The position numbers and the translations under genes are program-made. Shown one piece after another: positions 1 to 6,448 of a stretch of 8,498 bases of DNA. The stretch spans positions 1 through 8,498 of the forward strand of contig JAPLMV010000089.1 in assembly GCA_026386835.1 (NCBI GenBank), read 5' to 3'. A model generated the notes under the pieces. The model was not told where the DNA came from. It was given only the letters and a program-made list of their open reading frames with translations, and ran no database searches. How positions within the stretch are numbered: position 1 is the stretch's first letter; each line of letters begins with the position of its first letter. This stretch comes from Planctomycetota bacterium (GTDB lineage Bacteria; Planctomycetota; Phycisphaerae; Sedimentisphaerales; Anaerobacaceae).

Positions 1-37
1 TTGCAAAAGTTCAGTGAGGGATTTGAGAATTGGAGAG

Positions 38-147
38 ATGCTGGACTTCGACCACAGCATTCGAGGGTAGGCTGCGAGGGGAAAGTCAGTCGCGGTTGGA
101 CGGTAAAACGGTAAAGAGAAAATGGTGGGGTAAAGACCCCAGCCTAC
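38..147. repeat. Structured intergenic element with nested inverted repeats
   Basis: Three inverted repeats can be read directly. ATGCTG at 38-43 pairs with CAGCAT at 55-60. GTAGGCTG at 67-74 pairs perfectly with CAGCCTAC at 140-147, enclosing 65 bases. TGGGG at 126-130 pairs with CCCCA at 137-141 around a six-base loop. The last two overlap at 140-141, so they would be alternatives or partly exclusive. On the opposite strand the right part (GTAGGCTGGGG, TCTTTA, CCCCACC) looks like the hairpin-type dispersed repeats I know from many bacterial genomes. That resemblance is from memory. It could be a mobile miniature element or a structured RNA. Confidence 0.4.
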
Positions 148-260
148 AAGAGTGTAATTAAGTGATGTAAATAATAAGACCTAATATATCCAGTAATAAT
201 AGGCTGTCCCCCTGTTTTCAGGTTTGAAGAGTGAGAAAGGTCTGGGGCGTTTTAATTGAT

Positions 261-284
261 TCCTTCGACTACGCTCAGGACAGG
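261..284. repeat. Dispersed intergenic repeat with TTCGACTACGCTCAGG core
   Basis: The core TTCGACTACGCTCAGGA is a sequence I recognise as recurring in the intergenic DNA of many unrelated bacteria, usually with CC before it and CAGG after it, exactly as here. It has a short dyad (TCCT to AGGA). Recognition is from memory and its copy number in this genome cannot be judged from one window. Confidence 0.55.
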
Positions 285-290
285 TATGGA

Positions 291-311
291 TTATTGATTA
301 TTGATGATTGA
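291..311 (+). repeat. Heptad repeat, TTATTGA type (three copies)
   Basis: Three consecutive 7-base units occur: TTATTGA, TTATTGA and TGATTGA, with a fourth degenerate unit following. Related heptads occur ahead of three other genes in this window (1906-1933, 3271-3291, 5762-5776). Confidence 0.6.
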
Positions 312-326
312 CGTTGAGAAAGACTC

Positions 327-332
327 TATAAT
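327..332 (+). promoter_or_regulatory. Candidate -10 box for the symporter gene
   Basis: A perfect TATAAT lies at 327-332. The best -35 matches are badly spaced: TTGACG at 308-313 leaves only 13 bases and TTGATG at 301-306 leaves 20. If used, transcription would begin near 339 and give a leader of roughly 95 bases containing the hairpin at 377-397. The poor -35 keeps confidence low. Confidence 0.35.
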
Positions 333-376
333 CATGGGCAAGATGCTACTGGCATAAGGAAGAGTATTTATATGTA

Positions 377-408
377 CCCACCGAATAAATCGGCGGGCTA
401 ACTTTTTT
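377..408 (+). terminator. Terminator-like hairpin in the symporter leader
   Basis: CCC-A-CCGA at 377-384 pairs with TCGG-C-GGG at 390-397 around the loop ATAAA. That gives 3 + 4 base pairs separated by one A-C mismatch. Five bases later comes a run of six T (403-408). The structure ends 25 bases before the preferred GTG start, downstream of a perfect -10 box, so it could be a leader attenuator. It could also be the terminator of an upstream transcript or another hairpin-type dispersed repeat. No ligand-binding domain was recognised ahead of it. Confidence 0.4.
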
Positions 409-424
409 GAGTAGAATTTTGCAT

Positions 425-436
425 GGAGGCAAAGTG
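425..436 (+). promoter_or_regulatory. RBS deciding the GTG start of the symporter
   Basis: GGAGG at 425-429 is followed by four bases and then GTG at 434. The alternative in-frame TTG at 407 lies inside the T-run after the hairpin and has no Shine-Dalgarno sequence. Starting at 434 also gives the family-like N-terminus MIESIEQVLSKICDFIWGPP. Confidence 0.65.
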
Positions 437-1771
437 ATAGAATCTATTGAACAGGTACTTTCAAAGATATGCGACTTTATATGGGGGCCGCCGCTGCTGA
501 TACTGTTATTCGGCACACATATCTATCTGACTATTCGGCTCAAATTCATCCAGCGATATATCGGCAAGGCAATCAAGCTGTCATTTTCCCATCATAAGGA
601 GGGCGAAGGTGATGTAAGCCATTTCGGGGCACTGATGACTGCGCTTGCTGCGACTATCGGTACGGGCAATATCGTCGGAGTGGCAACGGCTGTCGCTGCT
701 GGCGGGCCGGGCGCGGTGCTGTGGATGTGGCTGACGGGCGTATTCGGCATCGCGACAAAATTCGCCGAAGCGGTGCTTTCGGTAAAATACCGCATCACCG
801 CCAAGGATGGCTCGATGGCGGGCGGGCCGATGTATGTGCTTGAGCGGGGAATGAACGCAAAATGGCTTGGGATAATTTTTGCGGTGTTTACCGCTGTCGC
901 TGCGTTTGGTATCGGCAATATGGTGCAGGCAAATTCCGTCGCGTCGATGCTCAAGGAAACTTGCCACGTCTCGCCATGGCTAAGCGGCGGGATAATGACC
1001 GTCATCACCGCCATTGTGATTATCGGCGGGATAAAGTCCATTGCCCGCGTGTGCCAATGGCTTGTGCCGTTTATGGCGATATCATACGTGCTCGGCTGCC
1101 TGATAATTCTTGCCCTTAGAATCGACACCATCGGGCAAACCATCTCGCTGATATTCACCTCGGCCTTTACCGGACAAGCTGCCGTCGGCGGATTTTTGGG
1201 AGCCGGTATAAAAGAGGCAATGCGTTACGGTGTGGCGAGAGGACTTTTTTCAAATGAATCTGGGCTTGGCAGCGCACCTATCGTCGCCGCGGCCGCACAG
1301 ACAAAAAATCCAGTCCGGCAGGGACTTGTTTCATCAACCGGAACATTTTGGGATACGGTGGTCGTATGCGCGATGACGGGCCTGGTCGTCGTCAACTCCG
1401 GCGCGTGGACAGAGGGCGTAAAGGGAACGGCACTTACCAAAGCGGCTTTTGCCGCTCTGCCGGTCGTCGGGCCGATCGTTCTGACGGTGGGGCTTGTTAC
1501 GTTTGTATTTTCTACGATTTTAGGCTGGTCGTATTACGGCGAAAAGGCGATTGAATATTTACTCGGCACAAAAGCAATCAAGCCCTATCGCTGGATGTGG
1601 GTGGTGTGCGTAATGATCGGTTCGGTCTCGACGCTTAACGCTGTCTGGACGTTTGCGGATATCGCCAACGGCCTAATGGCCGTGCCGAACCTTATCTCGC
1701 TGCTTGTCCTTACGCCGGTCGTCATACTGGAAACCAAAACATACTTATGGAACGAGCAGCCTCGGTGCTGA
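434..1771 (+). CDS. Sodium:alanine/glycine symporter, AGCS family
   Basis: This is an inner-membrane transporter that takes up alanine or glycine together with sodium. From the GTG at 434 it has 445 residues, the usual size for the family, and is very hydrophobic along its length, consistent with about ten or eleven membrane helices. Family hallmarks are clear: GTGNIVGVA at residues 76-84, the PROSITE-type signature GGPGAVLWMWLTGVFG at 90-105, and the later segment LFSNESGLGSAPI. A longer form starting at TTG 407 is possible but less likely, because GGAGG precedes 434. It stands alone, with repeat-filled gaps on both sides, and a terminator-like hairpin in its leader hints at attenuation. Assignment to the family is firm. 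The exact substrate (alanine, glycine or serine) cannot be told from sequence. Confidence 0.93.
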   Translation: MIESIEQVLSKICDFIWGPPLLILLFGTHIYLTIRLKFIQRYIGKAIKLSFSHHKEGEGDVSHFGALMTALAATIGTGNIVGVATAVAAGGPGAVLWMWLTGVFGIATKFAEAVLSVKYRITAKDGSMAGGPMYVLERGMNAKWLGIIFAVFTAVAAFGIGNMVQANSVASMLKETCHVSPWLSGGIMTVITAIVIIGGIKSIARVCQWLVPFMAISYVLGCLIILALRIDTIGQTISLIFTSAFTGQAAVGGFLGAGIKEAMRYGVARGLFSNESGLGSAPIVAAAAQTKNPVRQGLVSSTGTFWDTVVVCAMTGLVVVNSGAWTEGVKGTALTKAAFAALPVVGPIVLTVGLVTFVFSTILGWSYYGEKAIEYLLGTKAIKPYRWMWVVCVMIGSVSTLNAVWTFADIANGLMAVPNLISLLVLTPVVILETKTYLWNEQPRC

Positions 1772-1872
1772 TTAAAGTAATGATGCCGCCAAAGACACCC
1801 TTTGTAGTAGTAGTAATAGAGGTTGAATTTGAAATACTTTTTTACGACTCATAGAGATTTGACGGTTTTTAC

Positions 1873-1901
1873 TTGACCGGGTAGCCCTTTTTCAGTTAAA
1901 T
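1873..1901 (+). promoter_or_regulatory. Candidate sigma-70-type promoter for the hom operon
   Basis: TTGACC at 1873-1878 (five of six consensus bases) is followed by a 17-base spacer and TTAAAT at 1896-1901 (four of six). Transcription would start near 1908, at the edge of the heptad repeat and about 40 bases before the hom ATG. The rest of this 179-base gap holds a weak hairpin (CAAAG at 1790-1794 with CTTTG at 1800-1804, no T-run) and four GTA triplets. I see no convincing terminator for the symporter. Confidence 0.35.
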
Positions 1902-1905
1902 TTGT

Positions 1906-1933
1906 GGTTAGTGATTAGTGGTTAGTGATTTGA
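1906..1933 (+). repeat. Heptad repeat, GGTTAGT/GATTAGT type
   Basis: Successive 7-base units read GGTTAGT, GATTAGT, GGTTAGT and a degenerate GATTTGA, so the larger unit is 14 bases. It ends 17 bases before the hom ATG, where no Shine-Dalgarno sequence is seen. The same units appear in the opposite orientation at 5762-5776. Confidence 0.7.
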
Positions 1934-1950
1934 TATGCAATACACTATAT

Positions 1951-3267
1951 ATGTCTGAGCAAATTGTAAAAATTGGACTTGTGGGCTTTGGAACGGTAGG
2001 CAGCGGCGTCGCAAAGCTGATTTTGGAAGATGCTGACTCCATAGCAGCTAAAACGGGCGTGCGTCTGGAGCTTGCCTGCGTAGTTGATACCGATACCAAA
2101 TCGCCTCGGCCGGTCAAGCTCCCCGACGGGCTGCTCACCAGCGACTTAAATCGCCTTATTAAAGATGACAGCATAAAAATCGGCGTCGAGCTCGTCGGCG
2201 GCACAGGCGTCGCAAAACAAATCCAGCTTCAAATGCTTCAGGCAGGAAAAGACGTCGTTACCGCAAATAAGGCACTGCTGGCTCATCACGGCAGCGAACT
2301 CTATAAAGCCGCCCGCGAGAACAACCGCTGCATCGCCTTCGAAGCCAGTTGTGCCGGCGGCATACCGATTATTTCCGGCCTGCGCACCGGACTTTCTGCA
2401 AACAACATTACCGCTATGTACGGCATCGTCAACGGCACCTGCAATTATATCCTTTCGAATATGACCGGCAAAAACGAGGAGTTCGCAGAAGCCCTGGCAC
2501 AGGCGCAGAAAAAGGGCTACGCCGAAGCCGACCCCATCCTCGATATCAGCGGCAAAGACAGCTCGCATAAACTTGCCATTCTCGCATCAATCGCTTTCGG
2601 TTGCGAAATTTCACTCGATGACATTTATGTCGAAGGCATCGACGGAATTTCCAAAGACGACATCCGGTACGGCGGCGAAATGGGCTATGTCCTCAAACTC
2701 CTGGCTATCGGCCAAAAAAATAACAGGATTTCCCTGCGGGTACATCCATCTTTCATCCCTCGGGAAAACCTGCTCGCACGCGTCAACGGCTCATTTAACG
2801 CTATCAGTATATTCGGATCCGCCGTCGGACAGGTAATGTTCTATGGTCGAGGGGCAGGCATGATGCCCACCGCAAGTGCGGTTGTTGCGGATATTATAGA
2901 TGTGGCTCTGGGCAACTCAGCTACCAGTTTCCGTCAATTGCGTTTAAAACCGCGAAACGAAACTGCACCATTGATAGACAAAATCTCCAACTTAGTCAGC
3001 AGATTTTACATCAGGATGATGGTCAGGGACCAAGCAGGCGTCTTTGCCCAGATTGGCAAGATACTTGCCCATGAGGAAATCAGCATATCAGGAATTCTCC
3101 AGCATGAAGGACGAGGTCCAGCCAACAGCATCCCGATTGTTGTAACAACCCACCCGACGCAGCAGAGCAGGGTAACCGCCGCTCTCAAAGACCTGCAGTT
3201 CCTGGATACCGTCTGCGGCAAAGCAGTCTGCATCAGGATAGTCGATATTCCGGAGGATAAGGACTAA
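1951..3267 (+). CDS. hom: Homoserine dehydrogenase
   Basis: This enzyme reduces aspartate 4-semialdehyde to homoserine with NAD(P)H, the branch step toward threonine and methionine. From ATG 1951 it has 438 residues, typical of the monofunctional ACT-containing type. Residues 7-17 hold the nucleotide-binding loop GLVGFGTVG. TANK at 104-107, GIVNGTCNYIL at 158-168 and the signature around 185-207 follow. By alignment with the yeast enzyme, E192, D203 and K207 match its E208, D219 and K223. An ACT domain occupies about 350-430, consistent with feedback control by an end product. In-frame GTG 1918 would add 11 residues, but these are read from the heptad repeat, so I prefer the ATG. It has no clear Shine-Dalgarno sequence. 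It heads a run with the apgM-like gene and lysC. Confidence 0.95.
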   Translation: MSEQIVKIGLVGFGTVGSGVAKLILEDADSIAAKTGVRLELACVVDTDTKSPRPVKLPDGLLTSDLNRLIKDDSIKIGVELVGGTGVAKQIQLQMLQAGKDVVTANKALLAHHGSELYKAARENNRCIAFEASCAGGIPIISGLRTGLSANNITAMYGIVNGTCNYILSNMTGKNEEFAEALAQAQKKGYAEADPILDISGKDSSHKLAILASIAFGCEISLDDIYVEGIDGISKDDIRYGGEMGYVLKLLAIGQKNNRISLRVHPSFIPRENLLARVNGSFNAISIFGSAVGQVMFYGRGAGMMPTASAVVADIIDVALGNSATSFRQLRLKPRNETAPLIDKISNLVSRFYIRMMVRDQAGVFAQIGKILAHEEISISGILQHEGRGPANSIPIVVTTHPTQQSRVTAALKDLQFLDTVCGKAVCIRIVDIPEDKD

Positions 3268-3270
3268 ACA

Positions 3271-3291
3271 TTGACTATTGACTGTTTAAGA
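3271..3291 (+). repeat. Heptad repeat, TTGACTA type
   Basis: TTGACTA, TTGACTG and a degenerate TTTAAGA follow one another in the 37-base gap between hom and the apgM-like gene, ending 13 bases before the next ATG. Related to the repeat at 291-311. Confidence 0.55.
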
Positions 3292-3304
3292 GTTTGATAC
3301 ATAA

Positions 3305-4495
3305 ATGACAACGAAATACGTTATAATAGTTCCAGACGGCGCGGCCGATGAACCGCTCGAGCAGTTCGGCAATAAGACCGTTTTCGAGGCCGCCAATACT
3401 CCGAATATGGATAAAATAAGCTCGACCGGTCGTCTCGGCCTGGTCCGCACAGTCCCCGAGCAGATGGAGCCTGGCAGCGACGTCGCACAGATGAGCCTGC
3501 TCGGTTACGACCCCAAGCGCTACTATACAGGCCGCGCTCCCATCGAGGCCGTTGCCAGAAATATCGACCTCTCAAACACCGACTGGGTCTTCCGCTGCAA
3601 TCTCATCACCATCGCCGACGGCAAAATGGCCGACCACAGCGCCGGCCACATCTCCACTGAAGAAGGCAGCAAGCTCATAAACGACCTTAACAAACAATTA
3701 GGCACCGACAAAATCCATTTTTATCCTGGCGTAAGTTACAGGCATCTGGTTGTTTTCAACGGCCTTGATTTCAAGGTGCAGACCTTCCCGCCTCACGATT
3801 ATATCGGCACAGCAATAGAAAAGATCCTCCCGCATGGCAAAGGCGAGGAACTGCTTATCGAAATGATGGCTCGCTCACAGCAGCTTTTCGCCAATACTGA
3901 TATCAATAAAATCAGAAAAGACCTCGGCGAAAATCAGGTCAGTTCCATCTGGCTCTGGGGTCAGGGCGTTAAGGCCAAAATGGAAAATTTCGAAAAACGT
4001 TTCGGCCTAAAAGGCGCCACCATCACCGCCGTCGATTTGGCAAGAGGCCTATCGCTGCTCATTGGCTTCGACCTCATCAATGTCCCCGGCGCTACCGGCT
4101 TTGTGGATACCAACTATCAGGGAAAGGCCGCTGCTGCCATCGACGCCCTGAACAAATACGACATTGTCCTTGTCCACATAGAAGCCCCTGACGAGGCCGG
4201 CCACAGCGGAAATGCCGAGATGAAGAAAAAGGCCGTTGAGCGAATCGACAAATTCATCGTCGGCCCCGTCTATGAAGCTATGCAAAAATTCCCGAGCTGG
4301 AGAATACTCGTTGTCCCCGACCACCCGACTCCCGTTCGAACCGGCGCTCATGTCGCCGACCCCGTCCCCTTCGCTATGGCCGGCACAGGCGTCGCCGGCG
4401 TCCTCAATTCGCCTTTTAGCGAGGCAAACGCTGCCAAGAGCGGCCTGAAGATTGAAAACGGTTTTGAATTGATGGAGTATTTCTTAAAAAGTTAA
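3305..4495 (+). CDS. apgM: ApgM-type phosphoglycerate mutase homologue, probable homoserine kinase substitute
   Basis: It belongs to the alkaline-phosphatase superfamily, in the archaeal-type cofactor-independent phosphoglycerate mutase group, and its 396 residues are normal for that group. Visible motifs are VPDGAADEP near residues 9-17 (metal ligand D11), GSDVAQMSLLGYDP with the expected nucleophile S58, DHSAGHISTEE at 110-120, HIEAPDEAGHSGN from 291 (ligands D296 and H300) and VPDHPTPVRTGAH at 337-349 (D339, H340, H349). All expected catalytic residues seem present. The gene lies between hom (37-base gap) and lysC (10-base gap). A branch of this family (TIGR02535, recalled from memory) has been proposed to act as homoserine kinase in genomes lacking ThrB, and this placement fits that idea. 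A glycolytic mutase role remains possible. The start has no obvious Shine-Dalgarno sequence. Confidence 0.88.
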   Translation: MTTKYVIIVPDGAADEPLEQFGNKTVFEAANTPNMDKISSTGRLGLVRTVPEQMEPGSDVAQMSLLGYDPKRYYTGRAPIEAVARNIDLSNTDWVFRCNLITIADGKMADHSAGHISTEEGSKLINDLNKQLGTDKIHFYPGVSYRHLVVFNGLDFKVQTFPPHDYIGTAIEKILPHGKGEELLIEMMARSQQLFANTDINKIRKDLGENQVSSIWLWGQGVKAKMENFEKRFGLKGATITAVDLARGLSLLIGFDLINVPGATGFVDTNYQGKAAAAIDALNKYDIVLVHIEAPDEAGHSGNAEMKKKAVERIDKFIVGPVYEAMQKFPSWRILVVPDHPTPVRTGAHVADPVPFAMAGTGVAGVLNSPFSEANAAKSGLKIENGFELMEYFLKS

Positions 4496-4505
4496 AAGGT
4501 AAATT

Positions 4506-5750
4506 ATGGCAATAATTGTTCAAAAATTCGGTGGAACTTCTGTGGCAGATGCCCAAAAAATTCGCCGTGCCGCCCAAAGAGCTATCAATGCGGTTAAAAA
4601 AGGTTTTCAGGTCGTCATTGTGGCCTCCGCACGCGGCCAGCAGACCGACGAACTCATTGCAGACGCACTCGAGGTCAATCCCAACCCGCCAAAACGTGAG
4701 ATGGACCAGCTCCTCAGCACAGGTGAACAACAGAGCGTTTCGCTTTTTGCTATGGCCCTTCAGGCCATGGGCTACGACGCTATCAGCTTTACCGGCGGCC
4801 AGATTCGCATGCTCACCGACTCGGTTCACACAAAAGCGAGGATAAAAAGCGTTGATACCACAAGAATCAAAAAGCACTTAGATGAAGGCAAAATCGTCCT
4901 TGTTGCCGGCTTTCAGGGCATCGACGAAAACGATGATATTACTACGCTCGGCCGCGGGGGCTCCGACACTACCGCCGTCGCACTGGCCGCTGTCCTGAAA
5001 GCACAGGAGTGCGAAATCTACACCGATGTTGACGGCGTATACACCACCGACCCTCGCATTTTCAAAAAAGCCGTCAAGCTAAAACAAATCAGCTACGACG
5101 AAATGCTCGAAATGGCAAGTCTCGGTGCCGGCGTTATGCACAGCCGCTCCATCGAGTTTGGTAAAAAATTTAACGTAAAAATTCATGTAAGAAGCAGTTT
5201 GGAAGAAAAAGAGGGAACTATGATTATTCACGAAGTACCGGAAATGGAAGGCGTGGTTGTCTCCGGTGCAACCATCCAGAAAGATATGGCAAAATTAACC
5301 CTTATCGGCGTCGATAACAAGCCCGGCAACGCCGCAAGGATTTTCGCACACCTGGCAAAAGCTAAAGTCGTCGTCAACGACATTATTCAGACCGAGGTTA
5401 GCGACAAAAAAGCAAATCTGTCATTTACTGTCGGCACAAACGACCTGGCCCCCGCAAAAGAAGCCATAACTGAAATCAAAGACGAGGTCGGCTGCGACAA
5501 AATCCTCGTCCACGACGATATTGCAGAGATTTCTGTTGTCGGTGTTGGTATGAGAACCCATTACGGCGTTGCTGATAAGATGTTTAATGCGCTGGCCAAG
5601 GCCAAAATAAATATCGACTCAATCACCACAAGCGAAATACGTATTAGCTGCATCGTCAAGCAGGAACAGGCCGAAAAGGCTCTTGAAGCCGTTTGCCTGG
5701 CCTTTGAGCTTGACAAAGCCGCCGAAAAAAGAACCAAAGCAAAAAAATAA
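4506..5750 (+). CDS. lysC: Aspartate kinase, monofunctional, two ACT domains
   Basis: This enzyme phosphorylates aspartate with ATP, the entry step to lysine, threonine and methionine. Its 414 residues are close to the Bacillus and Corynebacterium LysC lengths. The kinase domain shows KFGGTSVAD at residues 7-15, STGE at 71-74, TLGRGGSDTTA at 147-157 and DVDGVYTTDPR at 174-184. Two ACT domains follow at about 265-335 and 340-405, the second with TSEIRISCIV at 375-384. These usually bind lysine and/or threonine for feedback inhibition. Translation is probably coupled to the upstream gene: the gap is 10 bases, and AAAGG at 4495-4499 begins on the last base of the previous stop codon. There is no fused homoserine dehydrogenase; hom is separate, two genes upstream. 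An internal start at M239 may give a separate regulatory subunit. Confidence 0.96.
   Translation: MAIIVQKFGGTSVADAQKIRRAAQRAINAVKKGFQVVIVASARGQQTDELIADALEVNPNPPKREMDQLLSTGEQQSVSLFAMALQAMGYDAISFTGGQIRMLTDSVHTKARIKSVDTTRIKKHLDEGKIVLVAGFQGIDENDDITTLGRGGSDTTAVALAAVLKAQECEIYTDVDGVYTTDPRIFKKAVKLKQISYDEMLEMASLGAGVMHSRSIEFGKKFNVKIHVRSSLEEKEGTMIIHEVPEMEGVVVSGATIQKDMAKLTLIGVDNKPGNAARIFAHLAKAKVVVNDIIQTEVSDKKANLSFTVGTNDLAPAKEAITEIKDEVGCDKILVHDDIAEISVVGVGMRTHYGVADKMFNALAKAKINIDSITTSEIRISCIVKQEQAEKALEAVCLAFELDKAAEKRTKAKK
5211..5222 (+). promoter_or_regulatory. Candidate internal ribosome start inside lysC
   Basis: GAGGG at 5211-5215 is followed by four bases and the in-frame ATG at 5220 (residue M239), the same spacing as for the symporter GTG. 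Starting here would yield about 176 residues holding both ACT domains. Bacillus and Corynebacterium LysC are known to make such a beta subunit from an internal in-frame start. Here it is only a sequence match, and GAGGG also simply encodes part of EKEGT. Confidence 0.35.
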
Positions 5751-5761
5751 TATCGGTAATC

Positions 5762-5776
5762 TACTAACGACTAACC
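5762..5776 (-). repeat. Heptad repeat, inverted copy of the pre-hom type
   Basis: On the minus strand this reads GGTTAGTCGTTAGTA, matching the GGTTAGT units at 1906-1926 in the opposite orientation. It fills most of the short gap after lysC and abuts the in-frame GTG at 5777, supporting the later ATG as the true start of the next gene. Confidence 0.5.
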
Positions 5777-5806
5777 GTGTCCAAACGCAGTAAAGTTACT
5801 TTCGCT

Positions 5807-6424
5807 ATGAGCAGAGCCAGGCGTTCGTTTCTGTTCGCCCTGTGCGTACTCGGCGTCTCTTTTTTCGTCTGGCTCGACCATAATTACCAAGACCGGCCGC
5901 GTTCAAACCCGCAGATAACTGCCGAAATTGTTTCAGGCGATATTGAAAAATATAATGCCAAAACTTTTACCGTTACTCACGTTGTTGATGGCGACACGCT
6001 CGATATAAATATCTCTGATGGCCGGTATAAACATACAAGGATTCGTCTTTGGGGGGTTGATACCCCTGAAACCAAAAAGCCCAATTTTCCCGTGATGTAC
6101 TTTGGCCCCGAGGCATCCAACTTTGCAACTAAATCAGCCCTCGATAAAAATGTTATAGTCTACCTCGATGAAAAACATACAAGGGATAAATACAACAGGC
6201 TTCTGGCCTACATCCAGTTGCCTGATGGCCGATACCTAAACGAGCTTTTACTAAGCGAGGGCTTTGCCTACGCCGATTTGCGTTTCAAACACAACTTCTA
6301 TAATAAATATGTGCAATTGGAAGCTTCCGCTCGCAGCAATAAAAAAGGCCTATGGGCAGGCGTTACCAGCGAACAATTACCCGAATGGCTCCAGCGTGAA
6401 AAACCAAGCCTCCTGAAAAAGTAA
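5807..6424 (+). CDS. Thermonuclease-like (SNase-fold) protein with N-terminal membrane anchor
   Basis: It is a staphylococcal-nuclease-type phosphodiesterase domain, expected to cleave nucleic acid with calcium outside the cytoplasm. Counting from ATG 5807 it has 205 residues: a basic start (MSRARRS), a hydrophobic helix at about 8-23, then the nuclease domain from about 54 to 185. In-frame GTG 5777 would add ten residues. No Shine-Dalgarno sequence distinguishes the two, but the ATG gives a more typical signal or anchor and lies clear of the repeat. Catalytic positions align with staphylococcal nuclease: DGDT at 61-64 (D63 for D21), R80 for R35, D85-T86 for D40-T41, E88 for E43 and R131 for R87, with YFGPEAS and DKYNRLLAYI also matching. 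It follows lysC closely but has no clear pathway link, so it may simply be co-transcribed. Confidence 0.88.
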   Translation: MSRARRSFLFALCVLGVSFFVWLDHNYQDRPRSNPQITAEIVSGDIEKYNAKTFTVTHVVDGDTLDINISDGRYKHTRIRLWGVDTPETKKPNFPVMYFGPEASNFATKSALDKNVIVYLDEKHTRDKYNRLLAYIQLPDGRYLNELLLSEGFAYADLRFKHNFYNKYVQLEASARSNKKGLWAGVTSEQLPEWLQREKPSLLKK

Positions 6425-6448
6425 TTTACCGCAATGCGTACAACGGCA

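Larger units (their letters stand above)
1..433. other. Repeat-rich intergenic region upstream of the symporter gene
   Basis: No credible coding region is present. The only open stretch touching the left edge (frame 1, ending at a TAA at 112-114) has no recognisable protein motif. The region is instead made of small pieces, each listed separately: inverted repeats between 38 and 147, a dispersed repeat at 261-284, heptad repeats at 291-311, a perfect -10 box at 327-332 and a hairpin followed by a T-run at 377-408. Two minor items are a tandem duplication of ACGGTAAA at 100-115 and the small palindrome CCTG-TTTT-CAGG at 211-222. It resembles an accumulation zone for intergenic repeats. Confidence 0.7.

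Noticed and set aside
1..114. Possible C-terminal end of an upstream gene in frame 1
   Set aside because: The 37 codons show no recognisable protein motif and overlap inverted repeats.
76..147. Partial resemblance to RNase P RNA (GAGGGGAAAGTC, then GGTAAAGAGAAAATGGTGGGG)
   Set aside because: The two stretches recall conserved RNase P regions in the right order, but they are only about 20 to 40 bases apart and the other conserved regions are absent, so it cannot be a functional RNase P RNA.
31..284. Glycine riboswitch upstream of the symporter (GGAGAG at 32-37, CTCAGGACAGG at 274-284)
   Set aside because: The aptamer core (the ACCGAAGGGGCAA-like segment) is missing, the pieces are too far apart, and the second is part of a dispersed repeat.
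407..433. TTG start at 407 for the symporter
   Set aside because: It lies in the T-run after the hairpin with no Shine-Dalgarno sequence, whereas GTG 434 follows GGAGG.
592..1158. Long minus-strand open frame inside the symporter, and similar open frames antisense to hom, the apgM-like gene and lysC
   Set aside because: They are antisense shadows of well-supported genes. Their translations show no family motifs and none has a convincing ribosome site.
1804..1816. GTA trinucleotide run (four copies)
   Set aside because: Too short to be notable and not associated with any gene signal.
6425..6448. Bidirectional terminator between the converging nuclease and leuB genes
   Set aside because: The 24-base gap has only a short CGCA/TGCG palindrome with a one-base loop and no T-run.
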